Notes: generated by a model from the sequence alone, not told the origin. 6,401 nucleotides of DNA from Flavobacteriales bacterium (GCA_027488055.1 JAIYCK010000318.1:1-6401); one strand, 5' to 3'; positions 1 through 6,401 are shown, counted from the stretch's first letter. Translations and numbers: made by a program.

Positions 1-23
1 AACAAAAGAAATTTCGTTTTCAT
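1..23 (-). CDS. probable start of a secreted protein, cut by the left edge
   Basis: An ATG at 21-23 on the minus strand opens the frame M-K-T-K-F-L-L and then leaves the window. A Lys-rich start followed by hydrophobic residues is how the exported proteins of this cluster begin (compare MKTNLILFLL of the GldM-like gene). It lies 29 bases after the stop of the CAP gene, a spacing that fits the same operon. Only seven full codons are visible, so neither the identity nor the reality of the gene can be settled from here. Confidence 0.45.
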
Positions 24-52
24 AAGATTAAATGTAGGGTATTGCGTGTGCA

Positions 53-724
53 TTACTCATAATCATTCGGGAATTCTTCCTTCAGAATTTTTTGACGCCA
101 AATGAGTTGCACTCTTCTTCGGAGCGAAAAATAGTACTTACTGGTATCTTCTCCACAAAAAACATTTGTTGACCAGATGACCCCATTGGCATAATGGAAA
201 GACACCCCATGGAATTTAAATCGGCTAAGCATATTTGCATTGTGCCCAGGTGAATTCCTCCACATCTCAAACGCTTTTGAAGCCAAATTGGCTGCCATAG
301 AATCCGCAATGACTGCAGTCGTATCCATCTCATAATCAAAAAATAAAATATTTTCACCACAGTATAGCTGACCTCTCATGTTCGCTGCATAGTTTATTCG
401 ATCCGTCACTTCTCTGCCAGTATATCTTGGTCCTTTGGTGCGTTCCACATGATCCAAGTTGTTATAGACAGACATCCATTCAGTATGATTGCTAGCCGCC
501 TTAGCGATGGTATCATTCCAAACCAAGGAAAGCATGAGTTTTTTACCCCGATAATCGTTGATTAACGTATGAAAATTCGATGCGATTTTTTCCTCGCTTT
601 GTACCACCACATCAGCACCATTCCCAGTGGTTTGTGCCACAACCAAAGTGCTCCTGAAATTAAAAATAACCGCCATGATCATGACCAACACGCATGAGGT
701 TCTGCAATGGAGTTTTCTTTTCAT
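53..724 (-). CDS. secreted CAP-domain (SCP/PR1-like) protein
   Basis: This is a 223-residue exported protein with a CAP domain, the fold of cysteine-rich secretory proteins and plant PR-1. Bacterial members are extracytoplasmic and mostly of unknown function. The signal peptide has a basic start (MKRK), a hydrophobic core at about 11-29 and likely cleavage after A30 (VVA|Q). The CAP domain covers about residues 48-190: the family's helix with H80 (SNHTEW), H92 (LDH), the GENI motif with E124, W155 and NSPGHNANML (157-166) with H161, and the late strand HGVSF (172-176). H92, E124 and H161 sit where the family's cavity residues lie. C122 and C190 flank the cavity motifs and could form a disulfide. 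The 30-residue tail is basic (LRRR) and does not look like a type IX secretion C-terminal domain. The start is the ATG at 722-724, 54 bases after the GldM-like gene, so the two are probably co-transcribed. Confidence 0.9.
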   Translation of the reverse strand: MKRKLHCRTSCVLVMIMAVIFNFRSTLVVAQTTGNGADVVVQSEEKIASNFHTLINDYRGKKLMLSLVWNDTIAKAASNHTEWMSVYNNLDHVERTKGPRYTGREVTDRINYAANMRGQLYCGENILFFDYEMDTTAVIADSMAANLASKAFEMWRNSPGHNANMLSRFKFHGVSFHYANGVIWSTNVFCGEDTSKYYFSLRRRVQLIWRQKILKEEFPNDYE

Positions 725-751
725 AATTCATCGATTCAATTCGTCTTAACC

Positions 752-766
752 ACAAGCTTGGCTTGT
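752..766. repeat. small inverted repeat between the GldM-like and CAP genes
   Basis: ACAAGC and GCTTGT, 6 bases each, flank a 3-base loop. The hairpin lies about 13 bases after the stop of the GldM-like gene and 28 bases before the CAP start. No T-run follows it on the minus strand (the next bases are GGTTAAG), so termination there is unlikely. It could be a minor RNA-processing or attenuation element within an operon. Confidence 0.25.
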
Positions 767-778
767 AGTAAGGCTATC

Positions 779-1669
779 CTATTTCAGTGTAAAAGCTATA
801 CCCTGTCCTAAAGAATAACGTACCGAATTATTGTCAGCGTATTCAACACCGTCAATAAATAACTTCTTCGCGCCAGGATCTTGAATGGCCAGAAGGATAT
901 CCGGATTGAGCTGATTGCCGTTCACACGATATTCCTTAACGGTGCCATATTCAAATACGATTGATATTGTAAATCCATTTGTTCTAATAGGATTTCGTGT
1001 TTTGAGGTAAGGAAAATTTTTCCGATCATCTTCCGAGAGGTGAAAGTTGACCCAAAACTCAGAATACGAAGTTACTTCGTTCCTGTTGAGCTCTCCGCCA
1101 TTCTTACCACAAAAAATCAAGAAGGGCTTCTCTTCCAATTGCACGCACTCAAAGGTTTGTTCACGCGAGCCAGATTCGGTTGTAATTACTAAACGGAAAG
1201 GCAGCACCGAAGATTTCTCGATCAAGTCAATTTGGCGTTTATTTACAACCTTGATTGGATTAGCCACATCCCGAACAGACCACGCCCACTCGTACTCACC
1301 CGTTTCAAGGCTTGAACGCACTACAAACATGGTATCGCTATGAAACTCGCAATACCTCCCGCCGGCCATTACCTCTTTCTCCCATTCAACCCATTCGTGA
1401 TAAATAGTATCGTAAACTACGATGTCGGCAAGCGGTGTAATAGTGAGCTGAGATTTTGAATCATCCAACTCAAAATTGAAATAAGAATTTCCATCGCTAT
1501 ATCCCAATCGAGCAATGTCGATTCTTTGGATATTAGACATTCCAGCGCTCAAGAGCAATGTATTCGGCTGACCAACAATTAGGCGTTGAACTTGCGCAGC
1601 GTTTTGAAATACCTGACCAACCAAATTGCTGGAAATGGCAAGTAGAAATAAGATGAGGTTAGTTTTCAT
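779..1669 (-). CDS. secreted protein resembling the C-terminal periplasmic domains of GldM/PorM
   Basis: This is a 296-residue exported protein. Residues 1-19 (MKTNLILFLL then AISSNLVGQ) form a signal peptide with cleavage probably near G18/Q19. The mature part has the feel of the tandem Ig-like domains of GldM: an opening strand with VQRLIVGQPNTLLL (27-40), a middle segment with YEWAWSVRDVANPIKVV (126-142) like the 'yrvr.lPdPva.v' stretch of GldM, and an ending FTISIVF...EYRVNGNQL...AKKLFIDGVEY (233-277) like the last GldM domain. GldM/PorM itself is about 510-520 residues with a membrane helix that drives type IX secretion. This protein lacks that helix and its usual partners gldK, gldL and gldN, so it is not the core component. 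The frame runs up to 1729 only by using TTG; the ATG at 1667-1669 starts the signal peptide and is chosen. The family link is from remembered patterns and is moderate at best. Confidence 0.75.
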   Translation of the reverse strand: MKTNLILFLLAISSNLVGQVFQNAAQVQRLIVGQPNTLLLSAGMSNIQRIDIARLGYSDGNSYFNFELDDSKSQLTITPLADIVVYDTIYHEWVEWEKEVMAGGRYCEFHSDTMFVVRSSLETGEYEWAWSVRDVANPIKVVNKRQIDLIEKSSVLPFRLVITTESGSREQTFECVQLEEKPFLIFCGKNGGELNRNEVTSYSEFWVNFHLSEDDRKNFPYLKTRNPIRTNGFTISIVFEYGTVKEYRVNGNQLNPDILLAIQDPGAKKLFIDGVEYADNNSVRYSLGQGIAFTLK

Positions 1670-1705
1670 GGGGATAATTTTTATGTGTGAATAGGCAATG
1701 GAAAT

Positions 1706-1716
1706 CCAAAGTTTGG
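1706..1716. repeat. short inverted repeat upstream of the GldM-like gene
   Basis: CCAAA-G-TTTGG lies in the 63-base gap before the GldM-like gene, about 37 bases upstream of its ATG. One strand reads AAACTTTG, which is one base from a -7 box, but no TTG lies at the required distance. The gap holds nothing else that I can identify. Confidence 0.2.
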
Positions 1717-1732
1717 TCTGATTGAACAAGCG

Positions 1733-2194
1733 CTATATGCGCCGCATCCACAGATAGACTTGCAAGCCATCTGAACCCGAAGCGATGTCTGAAAATGGCA
1801 ATCCGGGCATCTCTCCTGACTCAAGATTGTAAGGATTTATGCTGCCGCTGATTATGCCCCAGGGGGATTGATATAGCGTGAGCACATACACAAAAGTTGA
1901 CGGATAAAAGACATAATTTGCGTCCACATCATTGAATTGCATGGCACCATTTATATCGAAGAAGATGGTATCCGAGGTTAAGTTAATCTCTCCTATTTGA
2001 CCAATGCGATATCGATCAATGACCCATGTTTGCCCGGCAATGGAGTAAGTATTTGGGTTTATCACCGTATCGGTCACAATGGGTGTAGGCGGCAGTGGCG
2101 GTCCTGAAGCCTCGTAGGCCTCGGTCGTGCAGGACGATAGCGCCAGGGCAATACCGCATGCCAAAAAGAGAATAAAAAGAAAGTTGTTTCTCAT
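1733..2194 (-). CDS. putative lipoprotein, unknown function (second of a coupled pair)
   Basis: This is a 153-residue exported lipoprotein with no recognised family. The signal peptide has a hydrophobic core at residues 5-19 and a lipobox L19-S20-S21-C22. A Pro-rich linker (PPLPPTP, about residues 32-38) follows, as is common between the lipid anchor and a folded domain. The mature domain starts with SIAGQTWVIDR (51-61), which resembles the SLSGEYRIDR of the upstream gene, and continues as an aromatic-rich, probably beta-stranded protein ending in WMRRI. The start is the ATG at 2192-2194, which overlaps the previous stop by four bases; AGGA lies two bases before it, too close for a good ribosome binding site, so re-initiation after the upstream gene is likely. 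A gap of 63 bases separates it from the GldM-like gene. The two lipoproteins could be partners or diverged duplicates. Confidence 0.82.
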   Translation of the reverse strand: MRNNFLFILFLACGIALALSSCTTEAYEASGPPLPPTPIVTDTVINPNTYSIAGQTWVIDRYRIGQIGEINLTSDTIFFDINGAMQFNDVDANYVFYPSTFVYVLTLYQSPWGIISGSINPYNLESGEMPGLPFSDIASGSDGLQVYLWMRRI

Positions 2195-2709
2195 GGTCCT
2201 GTGCGTGTTAGGTGTATGGTGATTTGTTCATTGGGTCCGTTGCTGCTATTGGCCCATAGTCCAGAGGTACGGAGCGTTATAGACTCTGCCTGATCATCAA
2301 TAATCTTCCACACGCGTCGAGTGCCATTGATGTTGAATGAAATATATCCTAAGTCATCGGGACTATATTGTCCTTGCACCGAATAGAAATAAGGCTCACC
2401 CCAATCAACTGATCCATCTGGCTGATTGCTTGCTTCAAATCGAATCGTGCTATAATCCAAATGCCAGCGCGTGAATCCCACCTGCACCGTATCGAGTGGA
2501 TAAGTATCATTGGGATTGATGTACCAATCGCCCGGCAGAAACACCATCATATCGGTTGATGCGCTGTTATCAACCTTTTCATAGGTGATGCGATCTATGC
2601 GGTATTCACCACTGAGAGATAAACTCGGAGGCTGCTCGTATTTATAGCAGGATGCCAGCGAAGTGATACACGCAGCGAAGAGTATTTTTATACATTTTGA
2701 AGGCCACAT
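2191..2709 (-). CDS. putative lipoprotein, beta-rich, unknown function (first of a coupled pair)
   Basis: This is a 172-residue exported lipoprotein that I do not recognise. The signal peptide has a short basic start (MWPSKCIK), a hydrophobic core and a clear lipobox L18-A19-S20-C21, so the mature protein should be acylated on C21 and held in the inner or outer membrane. The sequence after C21 (YKYEQPP) is not a clear surface-export signal of the K-D/E-D/E kind. The mature part is rich in aromatic and beta-type residues, with W and Y spread throughout and no catalytic motif, and it begins with SLSGEYRIDR at residues 31-40. A longer frame reaches 2775, but only through a TTG that falls in a promoter-like element; the ATG at 2707-2709 gives a textbook lipoprotein start. 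The stop overlaps the next start as ATGA (2191-2194), which indicates translational coupling to the second lipoprotein. A lipocalin-like barrel is possible but unproven. Confidence 0.82.
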   Translation of the reverse strand: MWPSKCIKILFAACITSLASCYKYEQPPSLSLSGEYRIDRITYEKVDNSASTDMMVFLPGDWYINPNDTYPLDTVQVGFTRWHLDYSTIRFEASNQPDGSVDWGEPYFYSVQGQYSPDDLGYISFNINGTRRVWKIIDDQAESITLRTSGLWANSSNGPNEQITIHLTRTGP

Positions 2710-2747
2710 TGGTAGAAAGGTTTGCAAAGAAGGTAAGTGAATGATCT

Positions 2748-2775
2748 GAAATGTACTACGTATAAATTGGCTCAA
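2748..2775 (-). promoter_or_regulatory. candidate Bacteroidota-type promoter for the lipoprotein operon
   Basis: The minus strand reads TTG (2775-2773), 17 bases of spacer, then TACATTTC (2755-2748). The Flavobacterium consensus is TTG, 17-23 bases, TAnnTTTG, so the only mismatch is the last base of the -7 box. Transcription would begin near 2741, giving a leader of about 30 bases before the ATG at 2709. This supports that ATG and places the TTG alternative start inside the promoter. The rest of the 225-base region between the helicase and the lipoprotein gene (2710-2934) shows no strong terminator and no RNA gene. Motifs this short also occur by chance. Confidence 0.35.
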
Positions 2776-2792
2776 TATTTTATATCATTTCA

Positions 2793-2808
2793 TTCTTTCT
2801 CGAAAGAA
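2793..2808. repeat. short perfect inverted repeat in the helicase-lipoprotein gap
   Basis: TTCTTTC and GAAAGAA (7 bases each) are separated by two bases. It lies about 18 bases upstream of the candidate -33 element at 2775. In RNA the loop would have to open by one pair. No T-run follows on the minus strand, so it is not a good intrinsic terminator; a protein-binding site is possible. Confidence 0.3.
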
Positions 2809-2893
2809 ATTCACACTCATTCATCATCAAATAATTTGAGGAGAGTCGGAGCTCAGGTTGATATAACAAAAGGCCAAAAAAGTAAATTATCTC

Positions 2894-2922
2894 CAAACGT
2901 AAATTTTGCGCAAGAGAGGCAC
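2894..2922 (-). promoter_or_regulatory. second, weaker promoter-like pair just after the helicase stop
   Basis: A perfect -7 box TACGTTTG (2901-2894) is preceded, 18 bases upstream, by GTG (2922-2920) instead of the expected TTG. A start near 2887 would leave a leader of roughly 180 bases before the first lipoprotein ATG. It could be an alternative promoter for the envelope genes or a chance match. Confidence 0.2.
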
Positions 2923-2934
2923 GATATGTTTCTT

Positions 2935-5900
2935 CTATGCTAACTCCTTCACTTCCACACCAAGGCCTTCCAAATAGTTCAATCGATGCATGGCATGAAC
3001 CAACTTGGTATTATCTGAGATACCAGCGCCTAGATGCAAATGGTAACTGGAAGCATGATTATGCGCATCAACTAAGATTCCTGCCAGCGAAGCAGCAATG
3101 TAATAGTCCCCGGATGGATCAGCTTCCTTAATTAGCTTAGAAACCAATATTTGCCGAGTGTCTTCAATTGTAGGAGTACTCGCTTCCACTTCATTTTCGC
3201 GAAGGGACGATAGTAATGCCAGCAAAGACTCCGTGGACTCACCCGCAGCCTTGCGACGCACGAACTCTATATAAGCGAAAATCAATCCGCTTCCCCAATT
3301 TCCGCGCTTCTCAATGAGCGATGCAGCGTACTCTTGAAATGATATTTCCGGAAACGAAGTGAATACATGTATATGCGTGCGAGCTCGCGTAACCAAAACG
3401 TTCAGCAGACGATAGCCAGCGCGCGTGCCTAACTTTCCAAAATACTTGGCGAATAATCCCTCACGATTCGCCCCGAATGTGGTGGAAAGCACAATGATAT
3501 CGCGCTCGTCACCTTGAATGTTTTCAAGGTTTCGAACAAATAAACCGGCCTCATCCAAGCGTGCAATCTTATGATTTGCCTCTTCCGATATCCTACGCTC
3601 ACGCATCATCAACTTCATTATCAAATCACGTTGTTTGAGGTTGAGTGTTACCACGCCAATAGAAGGAAGTTCATCTTGGTCATTTGGTTCAATTGCAAGC
3701 AGCCACTTAACGACTGCTAGGGCTTCCTGCTCGTTTGTTTGGCTGCTATAGAATCCGTTTACGGCATGAAATCCAAACGGCTTCTGAATATGATTCAAGG
3801 CCATTGGTCTAAGATTACCATAGAAAGCAGCATTAGAGAATGCAATCAAATCGGCATGCTCCGAGCGATAATGGTAGGTCAAATAAGTGTCGCCGAAATA
3901 GCGGTGCTGAATGGCAAAATCCAGAATGCTTTCTGCGAGCAAAGCTTGCTGTGGTAGCAGATCTGTAACATTATCAGAAAGCTCCATCATCAAACGATCA
4001 TCAGCATCGGCCTCAAACCAGTTGGAAGGGGGCATTTGGTGGCGGTCGCCTGCAATTACCACCGTGCGACCCTTTAACAACCCTATAAAGGCATCTTCTA
4101 GCCTGATCTGACTTGCTTCATCGAAAATGACCAAGTCAAAAAGCTTTCGTGTGCCTCGAAACAAAATGGAAGCTACTTCGGGAGTGCAAAGAGTAACCGG
4201 GAAAAGTGAAAAAAAAAGTTCAGGGTCCGACTGCACGATTTGGCGCAAACTGTTTCGCTCCTGCCCTCGACCTCCTCGCAAGTTATACAGGCGTCGCATA
4301 CCATATGACTTATCTACTCGCTTGATTTCTCGATGCACATTGCGTTGATAGTAATTGGTAGCTCGCTTCTTTCCTTCCTCCCGTTGCTGACTTACCCATA
4401 TCATCAACTCCTTCATTTCCTCCCATGCAAATGTGGATTGCATACGCATCTTCTTTCGTTGAATCAGAACCTTGAATACCGATTTCTCCCAACAAGCAGC
4501 CGCATGCGAAGTTTGTAAAAAGTCCATGATGTCATCAAGTACCTCGAGGCGATTATAGGTTATTAATCTGCAAAAGTCTGCCGTGCACGACTGAATGCTT
4601 TCTGGCGACAAGTCGAAAGACTCCACTAAAGTAAGCTCATTTAAACGATCATACAGAGTGGCTTTCACTCTCTCAAGCTCAAAGCGAAACTCCATGATGT
4701 CGTTGGCAGCCGAGTTCCATCGACACAGTTGGCCGAAATAATGATGATGCCTGCGACGCGCTTTGGACAACAAACGTTTCACCCTGCGCACTAAGCCTCC
4801 TTCAATCATAAATGTATCATGCTCTTCTTGCAATGGAATAAGCTCTTGCAAGAGCACCTCCTGTTTGCTGAGCAACTGAATGTCGCGACGGAGACTTGTC
4901 AATTTTTCATCCCGAAAACAAACGTATCCCGTTTTATCTGAGCACACTTCATTCGGCCAGCGATTGGCTTTATAAAAGGCTATAAAATCGATCCATCGAG
5001 CATCGTGTTTTTCCAAAAAATATTCCATCAGCGCATGGAATTCTCCGACGTTGGAATCGATCCGCGTGAGCATCGCACTAGAAACTGGCAGTTCTTCTAT
5101 AGACCGACTCAATCCCAGATAATGCAGCATGAGCTCTTCGAAGCGCATACCAGTCAGCATGATCTCATTGAGTTCCTCACAATATGAAGCATATTTCGCG
5201 TGATACTCCGCCCATCGTTTGCGTTCAATAGCGTAGTCATTGGGAGCCTGCGGGTTCCATTTGCACGAAGCATCTTGAATGTTGCGCGCTTTAGTCACCA
5301 CCTCGCGCCTGCCGCTCACTACATCCGCAATGGTCACATAGGTATCCTGAAAACCAAGGTCATCGAGTTTTTTCGCTATCACTTCCAGTGCGGTGCGTTT
5401 CTCACTAATCATGAGCACGCGCTTGTTGTTTGCCAGTGCCGTAGAAATAATGCCCGTCAGCACAGTCGATTTACCCGTGCCCGGAGGCCCATGCACCACG
5501 GCATGACCGCCCTTTCCAATCGTTTCGTGGGTATTCCATTGTGCCGGATCTAGATCGACCAATGAAAAAGGAAATTCTGGGAAGAGATCTATACCTGCCT
5601 CATCGATATCGAGCGTTTCATTTTGGCTTAGATAGACCTTTAAATCTTGAATAATTCCTTCCTTATTAGCTTGGAATATTCCAATAACAGCTGATAAATG
5701 TAGATCAAATCCTATTCGGTGTTGTTCGGCATCAAAGCTTTTCAGATTGCCATAGCGCAAGGGCTCAGGACCAAGTGTATCTGTCACGAAATATTGATCG
5801 CGCCATTTGCCGGGAACATTGAATATCTCAGCAACAGAAACAAGATAGCTCTCCAGTTGCTCATGCGTTATCGTTCCCAATTCAAGAATCTCTCCATCAG

Positions 5901-6401
5901 GTTCATCGGGCAAACGCATTTTGTTATCTTGCAACCAATTCTTAAGCGCATAGTTGAGACGTATTTCACCTCCGTCCTTTTTAGCAATCAACCAACGATC
6001 CAAGTTCTTGCCCGGTGTGATGGTGACTGGCCAAAACATAAGAGGCGCCATGAAACTCTTGGACTCATCGAACGGATCAAAGTGGCTCAGCAGCGGAAAG
6101 CCAACATAAGTCGAATACTGTCCCGTCTCGCGAAACAAATCAGCCCCCTTAGAATAGAGCTTCCGAAACAAGTCATCGAGTTCATCGGATGCTAAGGAAT
6201 ACTTGTACTGATCAACAAGCGATTCAGCTGGCACATCAAAAGTAATCTTCACCTCTACTTCACCCGTTTCAGAAAGAAAAAGGGTACGCAACAAATCGCG
6301 CGCAGTAAACGGATTGATCTGGTTGAGTCTCGTCACATCGAAGCGTGTGCCTGAGGAAAAGCCTTGCAGACAGTTGATAAATGTACTGCGACGTGTTTCC
6401 T
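2935..6401 (-). CDS. DUF4011-like superfamily 1 (UPF1/DNA2-type) helicase with altered C-terminal nuclease-like domain, 5'-partial
   Basis: This is an ATP-dependent superfamily 1B helicase of the COG1112 type, expected to act in the cytosol on DNA or RNA. Residues here are counted from the GTG at 6334-6336. The N-terminal 260 residues resemble DUF4011 (a 'lalGfL...APLlfwPV' pattern, seen as GFPLLSHF and APLMFWPV). The helicase motifs follow: Q266 (DPAQ), Walker A GPPGTGKST at 283-291 (5464-5490), motif Ia SEKRTAL at 311-317, Walker B DEAS at 739-742 (4111-4122), motif III GDRHQMPP at 763-770, motif IV HYRSEH at 822-827, motif V NIQGDERD around 941-945 and motif VI VTRART at 982-987. About 420 residues, rich in charged helices, separate Ia from Walker B. 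The last 80 residues resemble the Vsr-like nuclease tail of such helicases but lack the usual catalytic core. The GTG is not the true start: 21 further sense codons (including GTRFD just upstream and RRSTFINCL) continue to the window edge, so the protein exceeds 1154 residues. Similar helicases occur in defence loci such as DUF4011-helicase-Vsr, but no partner gene is visible here. The helicase call is secure; the biological role is not known. Confidence 0.93.
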   Translation of the reverse strand, partial: ETRRSTFINCLQGFSSGTRFDVTRLNQINPFTARDLLRTLFLSETGEVEVKITFDVPAESLVDQYKYSLASDELDDLFRKLYSKGADLFRETGQYSTYVGFPLLSHFDPFDESKSFMAPLMFWPVTITPGKNLDRWLIAKKDGGEIRLNYALKNWLQDNKMRLPDEPDGEILELGTITHEQLESYLVSVAEIFNVPGKWRDQYFVTDTLGPEPLRYGNLKSFDAEQHRIGFDLHLSAVIGIFQANKEGIIQDLKVYLSQNETLDIDEAGIDLFPEFPFSLVDLDPAQWNTHETIGKGGHAVVHGPPGTGKSTVLTGIISTALANNKRVLMISEKRTALEVIAKKLDDLGFQDTYVTIADVVSGRREVVTKARNIQDASCKWNPQAPNDYAIERKRWAEYHAKYASYCEELNEIMLTGMRFEELMLHYLGLSRSIEELPVSSAMLTRIDSNVGEFHALMEYFLEKHDARWIDFIAFYKANRWPNEVCSDKTGYVCFRDEKLTSLRRDIQLLSKQEVLLQELIPLQEEHDTFMIEGGLVRRVKRLLSKARRRHHHYFGQLCRWNSAANDIMEFRFELERVKATLYDRLNELTLVESFDLSPESIQSCTADFCRLITYNRLEVLDDIMDFLQTSHAAACWEKSVFKVLIQRKKMRMQSTFAWEEMKELMIWVSQQREEGKKRATNYYQRNVHREIKRVDKSYGMRRLYNLRGGRGQERNSLRQIVQSDPELFFSLFPVTLCTPEVASILFRGTRKLFDLVIFDEASQIRLEDAFIGLLKGRTVVIAGDRHQMPPSNWFEADADDRLMMELSDNVTDLLPQQALLAESILDFAIQHRYFGDTYLTYHYRSEHADLIAFSNAAFYGNLRPMALNHIQKPFGFHAVNGFYSSQTNEQEALAVVKWLLAIEPNDQDELPSIGVVTLNLKQRDLIMKLMMRERRISEEANHKIARLDEAGLFVRNLENIQGDERDIIVLSTTFGANREGLFAKYFGKLGTRAGYRLLNVLVTRARTHIHVFTSFPEISFQEYAASLIEKRGNWGSGLIFAYIEFVRRKAAGESTESLLALLSSLRENEVEASTPTIEDTRQILVSKLIKEADPSGDYYIAASLAGILVDAHNHASSYHLHLGAGISDNTKLVHAMHRLNYLEGLGVEVKELA

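Noticed and set aside
53..150. Type IX secretion C-terminal sorting domain on the CAP protein
   Set aside because: The tail is a short basic segment and lacks the beta-sandwich pattern and length (about 70-100 residues) of such domains.
82..360. 92-residue minus-strand frame inside the CAP gene
   Set aside because: It lies wholly inside the CAP gene in another frame. The CAP frame carries a signal peptide and family motifs, while this one has no recognisable domain.
1047..1343. 98-residue plus-strand frame opposite the GldM-like gene
   Set aside because: It is antisense to a gene with a clear signal peptide and beta-rich domains, and it has no features of its own.
1670..1729. N-terminal extension of the GldM-like protein
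   Set aside because: The extension depends on a TTG start and would place 20 extra residues before a typical signal peptide, so the ATG at 1669 is preferred.
1720..1745. GCGC-ATATA-GCGC hairpin at the end of the second lipoprotein gene as a terminator
   Set aside because: The stem is only four pairs plus a possible G-U, and no T-run follows it.
2904..2915. TTGCGCAA palindrome after the helicase stop as a terminator
   Set aside because: An eight-base palindrome has no loop, and no T-run follows on the minus strand. No convincing helicase terminator was found.
2737..2943. 68-residue plus-strand frame in the helicase-lipoprotein gap
   Set aside because: The composition (many Lys, Ser and His) is that of random A/T-rich sequence. 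It also runs into the 3' end of the helicase on the opposite strand and shows no signal peptide or motif.
5719..6195. 158-residue plus-strand frame opposite the helicase
   Set aside because: It is antisense to the conserved N-terminal domain of the helicase and has no domain or credible start region. The same applies to the frames at 5200-5553, 4127-4348, 3911-4111 and 3739-3957.
1..6401. CRISPR arrays, tRNA genes, insertion sequences and long tandem repeats
   Set aside because: Reading the window showed no regularly spaced repeats, no tRNA-like cloverleaf ends and no transposase. The window is almost wholly coding.

Overview
The window looks like a piece of a Bacteroidota chromosome (Flavobacteriales, Cytophagales or a relative). 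All supported genes are on the minus strand. Two genes carry lipoprotein signal peptides, one carries an ordinary signal peptide, and one resembles the C-terminal periplasmic domains of GldM/PorM, a type IX secretion and gliding protein restricted to this phylum. Start codons mostly lack Shine-Dalgarno sequences and sit behind A/T-rich leaders, as is usual in the phylum. No rRNA, tRNA, CRISPR array, insertion sequence or attachment site was seen. The assignment is inference from protein style and not from a database match.

Read in the direction of transcription (right to left), the layout is as follows. At 6401-2935 lies a very large superfamily 1 helicase with a DUF4011-like N-terminal region. 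Its 5' end lies beyond the right edge, because the frame stays open to the last base. Its C-terminus resembles a Vsr-type nuclease domain that has lost its catalytic core. At 2934-2710 is a 225-base intergenic stretch with a plausible Bacteroidota-type promoter (2775-2748). At 2709-2191 and 2194-1733 are two small lipoprotein genes that overlap by ATGA and share a short motif. At 1669-779 is a secreted GldM-C-like protein. At 724-53 is a secreted CAP (SCP/PR1) domain protein. At 23-1 the first codons of another probable secreted protein run off the left edge.

The helicase is a cytosolic nucleic-acid motor of a type found in anti-phage and genome-maintenance loci. The five downstream genes all appear to encode exported envelope proteins and are spaced tightly enough (overlap of 4, then gaps of 63, 54 and 29 bases) to form one transcription unit. 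No sequence feature ties the helicase functionally to the envelope genes. The two sets are most simply read as neighbouring, separately transcribed units. The best candidates for something undescribed are the helicase with its altered C-terminal domain and the coupled lipoprotein pair.
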